A stretch of DNA of 64,000 nt from Neptuniibacter sp048548695 (GTDB lineage Bacteria > Pseudomonadota > Gammaproteobacteria > Pseudomonadales > Balneatricaceae): assembly GCF_048548695.1 (NCBI RefSeq), contig NZ_JBLYIF010000011.1; one strand, written 5' to 3'. The notes beneath the pieces were generated by a model that did not search any database, was not told the DNA's origin, and worked only from the letters and a program-made list of their open reading frames with translations. The position numbers and the translations under genes were made by a program. Positions 9,281 through 18,976 of the stretch are shown piece by piece (the first letter of the stretch is position 1; each line of letters starts with the position of its first letter).

Positions 9281-10030
9281 ATGCCGAAAAGCCGCTGGTT
9301 ATCACTCGCTTTAATGTTGCTCTCACCGCTATCTGTGGCGGAGGAGATCTATATTGCGGTAGCAGCCAATTTTGCCGCACCAATGAAAGCAATCGCCTGG
9401 CAGTATGAGCAGCAAACCGGGCATCAGGTTCATCTTTCTTTTGGCGCATCCGGTAAATTCTATGCCCAGCTGTTGCAGGGTGCACCGTTCCATCTGTTTT
9501 TGTCAGCCGATCAGGAGAAACCTGCCGCTCTGGAGCAGCAAGGGCTGACCGTTGCAGGCTCGCGTTTCACTTATGCCGTGGGAAGCCTGGCATTATGGAC
9601 TCCCCGCACGGGCATGACACTGAATGCGGATACGCTGAAAACAACAAACTTCAACCACCTGGCATTGGCTAACCCCAAGCTGGCCCCCTATGGTGCCGCT
9701 GCTATCCTGACGATGGAACACCATAATCTGATTACGGCAACTCAGAATCGCTGGGTTATGGGTGAAAATATTGCCCAGACTTATCAGTTTGTCAGTACCG
9801 GCAATGCCGATTTTGGTTTTGTCGCCATGTCACAGATTTTTTATCAAGGTCAACTCAAGACAGGTTCTGCCTGGATTGTGCCAACAAACCTATACCCCCC
9901 CATTCGTCAGGATGCGGTATTATTAAAACACGCTGCAGATTCAGTCGCGGCTATTGGCTTTCTTGACTTTATGCGCAGTAAAAGCGCAACGCACCTGATG
10001 CAACAGTATGGTTACAGCACTCCGGAGTAA
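9281..10030 (+). CDS. modA: molybdate ABC transporter substrate-binding protein ModA
   Basis: A 249-residue periplasmic binding protein with a short signal peptide (LSLALMLLSPLSVAEE). The mature protein starts IYIAVAANFAAPMKAIA and contains HLSFGASGKFYAQLLQGAPFHLFLSAD, the usual oxyanion-binding region of ModA, then NPKLAPYGAAA. It is the first gene of modABC. A possible sigma-70 promoter is TTGTTT at 9208 and TATAGA at 9232 with an 18-base spacer; no strong ribosome binding site is seen. It supplies molybdate for the hydroxylase encoded just upstream. Confidence 0.95.
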   Translation: MPKSRWLSLALMLLSPLSVAEEIYIAVAANFAAPMKAIAWQYEQQTGHQVHLSFGASGKFYAQLLQGAPFHLFLSADQEKPAALEQQGLTVAGSRFTYAVGSLALWTPRTGMTLNADTLKTTNFNHLALANPKLAPYGAAAILTMEHHNLITATQNRWVMGENIAQTYQFVSTGNADFGFVAMSQIFYQGQLKTGSAWIVPTNLYPPIRQDAVLLKHAADSVAAIGFLDFMRSKSATHLMQQYGYSTPE

Positions 10031-10039
10031 CAGCCTGAC

Positions 10040-10741
10040 ATGACCCTTACGGCAGCGGACTTAGCAACCCTGTGGTTAACCTGCAAACTGGCGATCACAG
10101 TAACGCTGATCTTGCTGCTTATCGGTACCCCGTTGGCCTGGTGGTTATCGCAGTCCCGCTCCTGGCTAAAAGCCCCTGTCAGTGCAATTGTCAGTCTGCC
10201 ACTGGTATTACCTCCTACAGTGATTGGTTTTTATTTATTGTTAGCCATGGGACCGCAGGGCTGGATTGGTGAACTGACCCAACAGCTTGGCCTGGGTACC
10301 CTGCCCTTCACCTTCTGGGGGTTGGTGGTCGGCTCAGTTATCTATTCCATGCCGTTTGTCGTACAACCCATTCAAAATGCCATGGAAGCAATGGGGCAGC
10401 GGCCTATGGAAGTCGCCGCGACCTTACGGGCCAGCCCCTGGGATCGTTTTTTTACCGTGGTATTACCACTGGCCAGACCCGGCTTCCTCACCGCCAGCGT
10501 ACTTGGCTTTGCTCATACCATTGGCGAATTCGGTGTGGTGCTGATGTTGGGCGGCAATATACCCAATCAGACCCGGGTGGTTTCAGTGCAGATTTATGAC
10601 CATGTCGAAGCAATCAATTACCCGCAAGCACATAGCCTTGCCGGGCTGATGGTACTGACTTCATTCCTGATCTTACTGGCACTTTATCTGTTACAGCGGC
10701 GCTATGGCCGAGCCACCATGACTTCAGGGTTAAGCCAATGA
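10040..10741 (+). CDS. modB: molybdate ABC transporter permease ModB
   Basis: A 233-residue inner-membrane permease with about five to six hydrophobic segments. The EAA loop reads EVAATLRASPWDRFFTVVLPLARPGF (about residues 130-155), the contact site for ModC. It lies 9 bases after modA and overlaps modC by 4 bases (ATGA). Length and order are normal for ModB. Confidence 0.95.
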   Translation: MTLTAADLATLWLTCKLAITVTLILLLIGTPLAWWLSQSRSWLKAPVSAIVSLPLVLPPTVIGFYLLLAMGPQGWIGELTQQLGLGTLPFTFWGLVVGSVIYSMPFVVQPIQNAMEAMGQRPMEVAATLRASPWDRFFTVVLPLARPGFLTASVLGFAHTIGEFGVVLMLGGNIPNQTRVVSVQIYDHVEAINYPQAHSLAGLMVLTSFLILLALYLLQRRYGRATMTSGLSQ

Positions 10742-11814
10742 CAGCCGAGCGCATCTCACTGGCATTGCAGCTACAACGTGACGCATTCAAGCTCGACGTT
10801 AATCTGTCACTCCCGGGCCAGGGTATCAGTGTGATTTTCGGTCCCTCGGGTTGTGGTAAAACGACCCTGCTACGCTGCATCGCAGGGCTGGAAACCAGCG
10901 CCCAAGGGCAGGTGCAGATGAAGTCACAGCAGTGGCAGGATACTGCTCACTTTATGCCTGTACACCAACGCCCGCTGGGATACGTGTTTCAGGAAGCCAG
11001 CCTGCTGCCCCACCTTTCAGCAGAAAAAAACCTGCGCTATGCATTCAAACGTAGCGCCAAACAGCAGAGTGGCCTGTGGCCTAGAGTTATTCAGCTGCTA
11101 GCGTTAGAGCCTTTGCTGTGCCGAATGCCCGCTCAGCTTTCTGGCGGGGAACGTCAACGGGTGGCTATTGGTCGCGCCTTGCTTACCCAACCCGACCTAT
11201 TACTGATGGATGAACCCCTGTCCTCACTGGATCTGCCGCTGAAACAGGAGATTCTGCCCTATCTCGAGCAACTTCAGGCAGAGTTTAATCTGCCGGTTAT
11301 TTATGTCACCCATGCCATGGATGAAGTCGCACGCCTGGCGGACTATCTGGTGGTCATGGATCAAGGCAAGGTCAAGGCGCAGGGGCCGCTTGCTGACATT
11401 CTGAGTCAGCCAGAACACAGCCGCTATTTTGGCGAAGAAACGGGAGTGGTTATTCCTGCCAACATCAAACGACGAGAGCCTGAATGGCACCTGATGCAAG
11501 CCGAGTTTTCCGGTGGTCGAATCTGGATGGCCGATACCGGACAAGCCTTAGGTGAAGCCGTACGATTAAGAATTCTGGCGCGTGATGTCAGCTTGAGCTG
11601 CACTGCCGAACATAGCAGTACCATTCAAAACCGGGTGGAAGTAGAACTGGTTGAGATCAACCCGACTCAGGACCCTGCCACGGCGCTCATCACTCTGGCA
11701 TGCGGTGATAGCCAGCTGCTGGCACGCATTACACACCGAGCCATTGCAGGGCTCGGACTAGAGCCCGGCCAGAGACTGTGGGCACAGATAAAGTCAGCCG
11801 CACTGGCCTACTAA
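10738..11814 (+). CDS. modC: molybdate ABC transporter ATPase ModC
   Basis: A 358-residue ATPase. Walker A is GPSGCGKTTLL (about residue 36), the Q-loop region reads YVFQEASLLPHL, the signature is LSGGERQRVAIGRA and Walker B is LLLMDEPLSSLD. A C-terminal TOBE/mop-like domain (about 285-355) includes ILARDVSLS and ARITHRAIAGLGLEPGQ, as in typical ModC that senses or binds molybdate. It completes the modABC operon through overlap with modB. Confidence 0.95.
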   Translation: MTAERISLALQLQRDAFKLDVNLSLPGQGISVIFGPSGCGKTTLLRCIAGLETSAQGQVQMKSQQWQDTAHFMPVHQRPLGYVFQEASLLPHLSAEKNLRYAFKRSAKQQSGLWPRVIQLLALEPLLCRMPAQLSGGERQRVAIGRALLTQPDLLLMDEPLSSLDLPLKQEILPYLEQLQAEFNLPVIYVTHAMDEVARLADYLVVMDQGKVKAQGPLADILSQPEHSRYFGEETGVVIPANIKRREPEWHLMQAEFSGGRIWMADTGQALGEAVRLRILARDVSLSCTAEHSSTIQNRVEVELVEINPTQDPATALITLACGDSQLLARITHRAIAGLGLEPGQRLWAQIKSAALAY

Positions 11815-11816
11815 AA

Positions 11817-11837
11817 CTATATTTTTCAAGTATATAG
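11817..11837. repeat. inverted repeat CTATAT-N9-ATATAG
   Basis: A perfect 6-base inverted repeat with a 9-base spacer just after modC. It resembles the TATAT/ATATA half sites of ModE operators, but it lies between convergent genes rather than in front of a promoter, so a regulatory role is doubtful. Confidence 0.3.
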
Positions 11838-11899
11838 ATTATTTTTTTAATGTAATTTAATGACTAATTTACACATGCTTTAATCGCGCATTATCCTAT

Positions 11900-12469
11900 T
11901 CATGGCATGTATACCGAGTCATAGTAGCCCTGCAAACTCAGGGTAATGGTGACCGGCTGCTGGCTACGATTTTCCCAGTACCAACCATGCTCTCCGGCAA
12001 AACTTGCCTGAAACACGCCCTGTGCATCACTCCAGTTATCTTCTAACCAATAACGGGTGAAATCATTGGCAGCAGCGCCCGGTTTTTGACCATGCATATC
12101 AAAATGCACCATACCGCCTTCGGCGTGCCACTGATAGATAAAGCCATCACCCGGCTGCATAATCGCTTTCAATTCAGCGCCCTGCCCCGGCATCAGAACC
12201 AGCTGATTGCGATCTTCACGCCAGCTATTAACAACCGGCATATGCAGTTCAATTGCAGTCGCTGTAACCGGCTCAGATTCAGCATCTGTAGTTTGATTTA
12301 ACGCCAGCATGCCCAATCTTTCACCCATGCCAGTTGGGTCCACCCCGTATTCCGCTGGTAATATTGCGACCACTAACAGGGTGGCAGCAACGCCTGCAGC
12401 GGCGATGGTACTGAACACCAGCTGACGGAAAGATGGCAGCTGTTTATTGAGATCCGTAATATCGTGCAT
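11900..12469 (-). CDS. membrane-anchored protein paired with HupE/UreJ
   Basis: A 189-residue protein with one membrane segment near the N terminus (about 18-40, LVFSTIAAAGVAATLLVVAIL) and a periplasmic domain rich in aromatic residues (FIYQWHAEGGMVHFDMHG, GEHGWYWENRS, ITLSLQGYY). Proteins of this kind are called transmembrane anchor proteins and are regularly encoded beside HupE/UreJ genes, as here (7 bases after the HupE stop). The function is unknown; a role in metal handling is only inferred from its partner. Confidence 0.7.
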   Translation of the reverse strand: MHDITDLNKQLPSFRQLVFSTIAAAGVAATLLVVAILPAEYGVDPTGMGERLGMLALNQTTDAESEPVTATAIELHMPVVNSWREDRNQLVLMPGQGAELKAIMQPGDGFIYQWHAEGGMVHFDMHGQKPGAAANDFTRYWLEDNWSDAQGVFQASFAGEHGWYWENRSQQPVTITLSLQGYYDSVYMP

Positions 12470-12476
12470 AACAACC

Positions 12477-13190
12477 TCACAAAGTGAGCGAATAACCGGT
12501 TAACTGATAACCTACCAACATAAACCCGGCAGTCAGTAGTAACATATTGGCGGCATAGGCGTGGCGGATAAATGCTGGGCGTTTACGCCAGAAATCCATC
12601 AGTAGGACAATCCAGACTAACGCCAGTAGCTGGCCAATCTCGACGCCGGTATTAAAGGCCACCAGATTCCATAACAGTCCATCTGCCGGCAATTGAAAGT
12701 CCTGAAGTTTGGTTGCCAAGCCAAAACCATGGAATAGACCAAAAAACAGTACCGCAGCTTTCTGATTAGGCGACACCCCAAACCAACGCTGAAACGCCCC
12801 CAGGTTATCCAGCGCTTTATACGCCACAGACAAACCAATAATGGCATCGATCAAATAGGCGTTTAGCGAAATATTGGCGAGCACCCCAGTCAACAGGGTG
12901 AGGCTGTGCCCCAACGCAAACAACGTGACATAGATACCAACATCGCGCAGGCGGTAGAGGAAAAATACCACCCCAGCCAGAAACAGCAGGTGATCATACC
13001 CCGTCACCATATGCTTGGCCCCGAGGTAGATAAAGGGCATCACCGCTATGCCATCAACAGACTGCAGATACTGAGCATCACTGCCTGCCACTCCATGGGC
13101 ATAAACCTGCCCGACTGATAGCAGACAAAAGATGACGAATAGGCCAGGTAGCCAGATTCTGGGAACAATATTCAATGAACAAACCGCCAT
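12477..13190 (-). CDS. HupE/UreJ-family membrane protein
   Basis: A 237-residue polytopic membrane protein with a signal-like N terminus (ending VYAHG) and about six transmembrane segments. The histidine motif KHMVTGYDHLLFLAGVVFF is the HupE/UreJ signature, and FFGLFHGFGLATKL carries a second histidine. Members transport or help import nickel, cobalt or possibly other divalent metals. No hydrogenase or urease is in the window, so the metal is open. It forms an operon with the anchor protein downstream. Confidence 0.85.
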   Translation of the reverse strand: MAVCSLNIVPRIWLPGLFVIFCLLSVGQVYAHGVAGSDAQYLQSVDGIAVMPFIYLGAKHMVTGYDHLLFLAGVVFFLYRLRDVGIYVTLFALGHSLTLLTGVLANISLNAYLIDAIIGLSVAYKALDNLGAFQRWFGVSPNQKAAVLFFGLFHGFGLATKLQDFQLPADGLLWNLVAFNTGVEIGQLLALVWIVLLMDFWRKRPAFIRHAYAANMLLLTAGFMLVGYQLTGYSLTL

Positions 13191-13353
13191 TACAGGTACA
13201 TTTACTGGTGACTGGACATACGCTCTACGTGTTGTCAGCAGACTTGGATGGGGTTGGAGCTAAATTGTGTATCAAAGCAAAAAACTGTACCTGATTTCCA
13301 TGCCAGCATAAAGGCAACTTCTGCCGCAAACATTTACGCTGTTTCGCTTGCGA

Positions 13354-14439
13354 CTATCGGCGCAGACGAGGCTCAACCAGAGTGCCTTTCTGATAGGCAT
13401 CACTCTGCCTGTATTCACTGGGCGTCATGCCACTCCATTTTTTAAAAGAACGGAAAAACGCTGATGGTTCCCTGAAGCCCATCAATTCGGCTATGTCATT
13501 CAGACTCAGCTGAGGCGCATTCAGATAGGATATTGCCGTTCTTAAGCGGCTCTCATCTTTGATCTGCTGATACGAACTCTGCTCTTGCAACAGACGCCGC
13601 CGCAGGGTTGAAGTGGACATATGCAATCGCGTAGCCACCTCTTCTATGCTGGGTATCGCACCTTGCTGGGATTTTGCCAACAGCGCGGTTACCCGTGATT
13701 GCAGCGAACTGTCCTGAGCGACTCTGGCGAACAATGGATAGGGGGCCGTTTTAAGAAAAGTACGCAGAGAGGCTTCAGTCTGGACTAACGGCAAGTCAAG
13801 AAACCGGGCCGGAAACACCAGGGCATTATCATGCTGCGCGAAGTGAATACTGGCCTGAAATAATACGCCGTATTCTTCACTATCATGCGGTCGGTCAAAG
13901 CTAAAATAAACTGCCTTAAGTGACACCGGATAATCGACTAACCAGCAGATAAAACTGTGCCACATGGCCAACGAGTTACGAATGGTTACCGGTGCCGCTT
14001 TACTCAGTAGCTCCTGCAGTGGTTGTTCGGCCACTTCAACGGCAGCAAAACTTAGGTGAGCATAACGCCCCTGCCGCACCAATTTCGGTTTTACCTGCAC
14101 CCCCCTGCAGATGTCATGAAAGGCACTGGCGCGGTAGATCGCCTTTTCCAGAGTTGCGCAGTGCAAGATGGCATGGCACATCATGCGAAATGTGCCCAGC
14201 GGCACTTTGCCTCCGCTGAGCATGCCAAAAAATTCATCCTGAGCCAGGTACATTACGCGCTGATACAGATCGCCAAACTGAGCAGCGGGTAGGCGTTGTT
14301 TGCGCTCCAGCGTGGCTAAATCCAGACCCGCCTCGGCCAATAACTGCTGCGTATCTATACCCTGCTGCGCAACCTGCTCCAGCAGTTGCCGGACAAAGCT
14401 AACCGGGACAGAAAAACGTCGCGACATATACTGCCTCAC
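13354..14439 (-). CDS. AraC-family transcriptional regulator (OruR/ArgR-like layout)
   Basis: A 361-residue regulator. Its long N-terminal effector domain (about 20-210) is of the Arabinose_bd kind (FSVPVSFVRQLLEQVAQQGID, GMLSGGKVPLGTFRMMCHA). Paired C-terminal HTH units follow (about 245-345; IEEVATRLHMSTSTLRRRL and ELMGFREPSAFFRSFKKWSGMTPSEYR). It sits downstream of fadA on the same strand after a 210-base AT-rich gap, and might regulate fatty acid use. This is suggested by position only. Confidence 0.9.
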   Translation of the reverse strand: MRQYMSRRFSVPVSFVRQLLEQVAQQGIDTQQLLAEAGLDLATLERKQRLPAAQFGDLYQRVMYLAQDEFFGMLSGGKVPLGTFRMMCHAILHCATLEKAIYRASAFHDICRGVQVKPKLVRQGRYAHLSFAAVEVAEQPLQELLSKAAPVTIRNSLAMWHSFICWLVDYPVSLKAVYFSFDRPHDSEEYGVLFQASIHFAQHDNALVFPARFLDLPLVQTEASLRTFLKTAPYPLFARVAQDSSLQSRVTALLAKSQQGAIPSIEEVATRLHMSTSTLRRRLLQEQSSYQQIKDESRLRTAISYLNAPQLSLNDIAELMGFREPSAFFRSFKKWSGMTPSEYRQSDAYQKGTLVEPRLRR

Positions 14440-14649
14440 AACTTACACAGTAATAGGACACCGGGCATATCCGGCTACCCAATACTCTAGTTGTGAATAA
14501 AGATGTTAGCGAATTACAGACAATTTAACGCAACATAAAAGACGGCATGTAAATAACAATATGACTATAAACTCATGTTTTTATGTATTTTATTTTTACC
14601 ACCAAAGTAATTAATTAATTCAGCCGATTTTTATGTCACTGAAAAAACA
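14440..14649. other. AT-rich intergenic region between fadA and the AraC gene
   Basis: About 210 bases with no gene. The part near fadA is very AT-rich (runs such as TTTATGTATTTTATTTTT and AATTAATTAATT). No clear hairpin terminator was found. Confidence 0.5.
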
Positions 14650-15825
14650 TTAAATCCGTTCGATCAATGTTGCGACCCCCTGCCCCATGCCGACGCATAA
14701 TGTAGCCACACCCAAGGTGGCATCTTTCGCCTCCATAAGATTTAACAGCGTCGTACAGATCCGGGTGCCACTACAGCCCAAGGGGTGCCCTAAAGCAATC
14801 GCCCCGCCGTTCAGATTGACCTTGGCATCATACTGGTCCTGTAACTGTAATTGTTGTAATACCGCCAAGACCTGTACAGCAAAGGCTTCATTGATCTCCA
14901 GCAGCTCAATCTGGTTCAAGGCCAGTCCAGTCTGTTGTAATAATTTCTGTACCGCAAATACCGGCCCAAGGCCCATCACTGCCGGATCACAGCCGGCAAC
15001 AGCCATGCCAGCAACCCGTGCCCGAGGTTTCAGGCTCAGCGCATCTGCCTTGGCGGCACTCATCAGCAGCATGGCGCTGGCACCATCCGACATCGCTGAA
15101 GCATTACCTGCAGTGACACTGCCATGTTTCGGCATAAAGGCCGGCGGCAGGTGTCCCAAAGCGGCCAAATTGGCATCGCTACGGATTACCTCATCTTGCT
15201 GCAGCAAACAGAGAAAACCCTCTTCATTATGCGCCTCAATTGGGGCAATCTCGCCCTGCCATAACCCCTGCTCCTGCGCAGCATAAGCGCGCTGGTGTGA
15301 TCTAAGGGCAAAACGGTCTTGTTCTTCGCGGCTGATCTGATGCATTTTGGCAAGCATCTCGGCGGTAACCCCCATCATCATCGAGGCCTTGGCAGTCTGG
15401 TGGGCCAGCGCGGGGTTAATGTCGATACCGTGAGTCATGGGAACATGCCCCATATGCTCTACCCCACCAACCAGATATTGATGACCACAACCGGATTGAA
15501 TTGCCTGTACTGCGCTATGCAGTGCGGTCATGGAAGAGCCACATAAACGGTTCACCGTCTGCGCCGGTATCGTGGCCGGTAAACCCGCAATCAAGGCCGC
15601 CATACGCGCAATATTAAAACCCTGTTCAAGGGTCTGATTAACACAGCCCCAGATAACGTCATCAGTTTCAACAGCTTTCACTTCAGGCTGGCGAACAAGC
15701 AGTTGCTGCATCAGGTGAGCTGACAGATTCTCCGCACGAACATATTTGAAAGCGCCCGCTTTGGAGCGCGCCATTGGTGTCCGCAGGGCATCAACAATCA
15801 CCGCATCAGTTGGCTGTAATTTCAT
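14650..15825 (-). CDS. fadA: 3-ketoacyl-CoA thiolase FadA
   Basis: A 391-residue thiolase, the usual length for FadA. The acyl-accepting cysteine is in NRLCGSSMTALHSA (about 90), followed by NEAFAVQ, GGAIALGHPLGCSG (histidine) and the C-terminal CVGMGQG (second cysteine). It performs the last step of fatty acid beta-oxidation. The ATG overlaps the fadB stop by 4 bases (ATGA), so it is the second gene of a fadBA operon and forms the alpha2-beta2 complex with FadB. Confidence 0.96.
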   Translation of the reverse strand: MKLQPTDAVIVDALRTPMARSKAGAFKYVRAENLSAHLMQQLLVRQPEVKAVETDDVIWGCVNQTLEQGFNIARMAALIAGLPATIPAQTVNRLCGSSMTALHSAVQAIQSGCGHQYLVGGVEHMGHVPMTHGIDINPALAHQTAKASMMMGVTAEMLAKMHQISREEQDRFALRSHQRAYAAQEQGLWQGEIAPIEAHNEEGFLCLLQQDEVIRSDANLAALGHLPPAFMPKHGSVTAGNASAMSDGASAMLLMSAAKADALSLKPRARVAGMAVAGCDPAVMGLGPVFAVQKLLQQTGLALNQIELLEINEAFAVQVLAVLQQLQLQDQYDAKVNLNGGAIALGHPLGCSGTRICTTLLNLMEAKDATLGVATLCVGMGQGVATLIERI

Positions 15826-17984
15826 GACCGCACCTCAGCTGTAGGAAAAAAGCACCTGCCCTCAGCGGCCATCTGCTGCAAACCTGGCGGTGGCCGGTAT
15901 AACTCACCCCAAGTTGAAAGCGCTGCTGCCTGGTCGCAGATTTTTTTCGCGCCCAACGTATCGATGGTGTGTAGCGGTCCACCACGAAATGGTGGGTACC
16001 CCAATCCCATCACCACGGCCATGTCGGCTTCCACCGGACTGGTGACTACCCGCTCTTCCAGGCAACGCACCGTTTCCAGTAGTAGCGGTAACATCAGGCA
16101 AGATACGATCTGATCATCGCTAATGCTGATTGCCTGACCGTCAGAAGTCGGCAACAGTGCTGTCAGATCAGGATCCGGCGCAACCTGTCTGTGGCCTTTT
16201 TTATCCACCCCATGACGGTAGAAACCCACGCCATTTTTCTCACCAAGCCGCTCTTGCTGATACAAGCGGTCAATTACACTGTCGCTGAACGCCATCCGCT
16301 CCGGATAACCTGCTGCCATAATATGACCGGCATGACTGGCTGTATCGAGACCTACGGCATCCAGCAGTGCTGCTGGCCCCATTGGCCAGCCATAAGCATG
16401 CATGACTTTATCGATATGATACGGCGACACACCCTGCCGCAGCAGTTGCTCAAACCCCAGTAAATACGCCATAAGAATGCGATTAACCAGAAATCCCGGG
16501 CAGTCGTTGACCACCACCGGAGTTTTGCCGATTGCCAAGGCAAATTGCACCGCCTGGCTGACACAATGATCACTGGTTTGCGGCCCTCGTATCACCTCAA
16601 CCAATGGCATACGATGTACTGGATTAAAAAAATGCAAGCCGCAGAAACGGTCAGGCCGCTGCAGTGATTTAGCCAACAGGCCAATCGACAGGGTTGACGT
16701 ATTCGTCGTCAGAATCGTCTGATCCCCCAGACGCGGTTCAACATCTGCCAGTACCTGTTGCTTAATCGCCAGCTTTTCGGTGACAGCTTCGACCACCACA
16801 TCCAGCTGTCTAAAACCGGCAAATCCCTGGGTAGGCGTAATGCGATGCAGAGTATCGATCATGGCAACCGGTGACATGCGGCCACGTTCAACCCGGCGGC
16901 GCAGTCGGCTGTCAGCTGTTGCTAACCCGGTGTTTAATGCTTTGACAGAAATATCGCGTAACAATACAGACACCCCCTTCAGCGCCGCCTGGCAGGCAAT
17001 CCCACCGCCCATGATACCGGCCCCCAGAACAGCGGCTTGAGTGGTCGAGGACTCCGAGATGATGTAACGCCCTGTGAGCTTACGTAACAAGTGTTCTTTT
17101 ACGAACAGGCTAATCAACGCTGCGCTGACCTCGCCCTGAGCCAGTGGGATAAAACCCTGCTGCTCAACTTGCTGCGCGGCATCGCGTGGCATAAGCGCAT
17201 GCTGCTGCATAGTCATCAGTGCTGCCAGAGGTGCCGGATAGTGCCGGCCCGCCTTTTTTTTCACCAATGCTTTAGCCGATTCGAACGCCATTAATTGCTC
17301 AGCCGCAGGCAAAGCGATTGATTGTTGTTTCCGCTGGCGCCGAGGTTGAGAGTTCAGTTCTCCTGCGGCGCAGCGCTGTAACAGGTCAACACCTGCCTCC
17401 TCCAACCGGTCAGCAGCGACAATCGCATCGGCGGCACCCTGAGCTAGCGCCTCGGCTGCAGTTTTCTCCTCGCCACCACAGATCCAGTCATTGGCATTAT
17501 CGATACCAATCAACCGCGGCAGACGCACGGTCCCCCCCCAAGCGGGATACAACCCCAGTTTCACCTCAGGTAAGCCAACCCTGGCATTGGCTGCCATCAC
17601 CCGGAAATCGGTCGCCAGTGCCAGTTCAAATCCACCACCAAGGGCCAGACCAGAGATGGCAGATACGGTAGGACAAGGCAGGTCTTCAAGCCGGTTGAAT
17701 AACTGATTCATTTGCACCAGTAACTCGCTGACGCGCTCTGCTGGCAACGCAAAAACTTGACTGAATTCAGCGATATCCGCGCCAACGATGAAGGCGGGTT
17801 TGCCACTGATAATTAACAGACCAGAGAGCGTTTTGCTGCTTTCCAGCAGATCCAGCACCGCTTCAAGCTCGGCTAAAGCTCGCTGGCTGAGTTTATTCAG
17901 CGCCTGCGTTTGGTCATCAATACACAACCGGTATAGCCCGGCAGGCTGTTCGGATAACTGAAGGACCTGACCCTGATAAAGCAT
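15822..17984 (-). CDS. fadB: fatty acid oxidation complex alpha subunit FadB
   Basis: A 720-residue multifunctional enzyme. The N-terminal enoyl-CoA hydratase/isomerase domain (about 1-190) has FIVGADIAEF, GLALGGGFELALATDF and GLPEVKLGLYPAWGG. The 3-hydroxyacyl-CoA dehydrogenase half (about 310-715) has the NAD loop VLGAGIMGGGIA, the HFFNPVHRMPLVEVIRG motif and NDCPGFLVNRI. A GGAGGT lies 9 bases before the ATG. It is first in the fadBA operon. Confidence 0.96.
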   Translation of the reverse strand: MLYQGQVLQLSEQPAGLYRLCIDDQTQALNKLSQRALAELEAVLDLLESSKTLSGLLIISGKPAFIVGADIAEFSQVFALPAERVSELLVQMNQLFNRLEDLPCPTVSAISGLALGGGFELALATDFRVMAANARVGLPEVKLGLYPAWGGTVRLPRLIGIDNANDWICGGEEKTAAEALAQGAADAIVAADRLEEAGVDLLQRCAAGELNSQPRRQRKQQSIALPAAEQLMAFESAKALVKKKAGRHYPAPLAALMTMQQHALMPRDAAQQVEQQGFIPLAQGEVSAALISLFVKEHLLRKLTGRYIISESSTTQAAVLGAGIMGGGIACQAALKGVSVLLRDISVKALNTGLATADSRLRRRVERGRMSPVAMIDTLHRITPTQGFAGFRQLDVVVEAVTEKLAIKQQVLADVEPRLGDQTILTTNTSTLSIGLLAKSLQRPDRFCGLHFFNPVHRMPLVEVIRGPQTSDHCVSQAVQFALAIGKTPVVVNDCPGFLVNRILMAYLLGFEQLLRQGVSPYHIDKVMHAYGWPMGPAALLDAVGLDTASHAGHIMAAGYPERMAFSDSVIDRLYQQERLGEKNGVGFYRHGVDKKGHRQVAPDPDLTALLPTSDGQAISISDDQIVSCLMLPLLLETVRCLEERVVTSPVEADMAVVMGLGYPPFRGGPLHTIDTLGAKKICDQAAALSTWGELYRPPPGLQQMAAEGRCFFPTAEVRS

Positions 17985-18227
17985 GCTGCGGATACCTCCA
18001 AGTTGTTCCGTTTAAGTTTAGTGCCTAAGTCAGCGAAACACCCGGATGGGGAGATAAGATAACAGCGTTGATAAAGAGAGTATTTTTGATAGGCACGCTA
18101 CAGCCCAACCGCTTACCCGATCAACAGACCAAGGCGTGGGTGTTAAACCCTAGACTCGCTGATAAGCCTAGTTGAGGGCATTAGCCGGCAAAATGACATT
18201 TAGCTGCGCAATTGATAACAAAAACAA

Positions 18228-18974
18228 TCAGCGGTTGCGGCGCCAGAAACGGTTATTGCGGATCGACATAATCACACCATCCGGCGTAATCTCATCCAGT
18301 GTTAACTGGCGATCAACCTGGTCACCTTCACGATAGGTCGTGTTATTGATTCTGACCAGGCGGGAAGCGGGGCTCTCTGAGTAGATATGCACGCTGATCG
18401 CCAGATCAGGCAATGAGCGTTGCAGGTCGGATGATAACTGCCGCTGGTGCGGTATACCCTGATAGGGGTCTGGCTTAGGCGTGGGTTGTGGCCGACTTGG
18501 CGTTGTTTTGGCCAGCGATCGCGGGGTCTGATCCTGTACAAGATCTGTGTGTTGTTGCGATGCTGCTGGACCGGGCTGCTCAGTTGGTTGTTCGTTGATA
18601 GCCATCGGCGCGGCTTCTGCCGGTGCCAGATCGAGCTGCACCCCTTTCAGTTGCTCCAGGGTTTGTTCATTACTGTTCGCCTTAACGGGTTCCAGCTTTG
18701 CGGTATCAACCGGCGCTGCTGCCTGAGTCGGTTCAGCAACAGCCTCTAGAGTTGCAGGTTTAAGACCCTGCTGTGGAAACTGCGGTATGCCAAACCAGAG
18801 CACAGCCGCCAACAGCACAATAACCATGGCCCAGAATAGCAAGCGTCCAACACCCGTATTACGGGCTGGTGGATGGACGAAAACCGGCGGTTCAGGCTGT
18901 GTCTGCAGATCTGGCGTACTCCCTTTGAGCCGATCCTGATCAGAGCGTTTTAAGGCATCCAGAATATAAGACAT
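18228..18974 (-). CDS. gspB: type II secretion accessory protein GspB/ExeB
   Basis: A 248-residue GspB. It opens with the family signature MSYILDALKRSDQDR, has one membrane segment (about 45-63, LLFWAMVIVLLAAVLWFGI), a proline/alanine-rich periplasmic linker and a C-terminal T2SSB domain (about 170-245; YQGIPHQRQLSSDLQRSLPD, SRLVRINNTTYREGD). With GspA it helps insert and assemble the secretin of the type II pathway. It starts 2 bases after the gspA stop. The other gsp genes are not in the window. Confidence 0.92.
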   Translation of the reverse strand: MSYILDALKRSDQDRLKGSTPDLQTQPEPPVFVHPPARNTGVGRLLFWAMVIVLLAAVLWFGIPQFPQQGLKPATLEAVAEPTQAAAPVDTAKLEPVKANSNEQTLEQLKGVQLDLAPAEAAPMAINEQPTEQPGPAASQQHTDLVQDQTPRSLAKTTPSRPQPTPKPDPYQGIPHQRQLSSDLQRSLPDLAISVHIYSESPASRLVRINNTTYREGDQVDRQLTLDEITPDGVIMSIRNNRFWRRNR

Positions 18975-18976
18975 GC

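Noticed and set aside
11817..11837. ModE operator after modC
   Set aside because: Half sites are similar, but the site lies between convergent genes, not at a promoter. Kept only as a low-confidence repeat.
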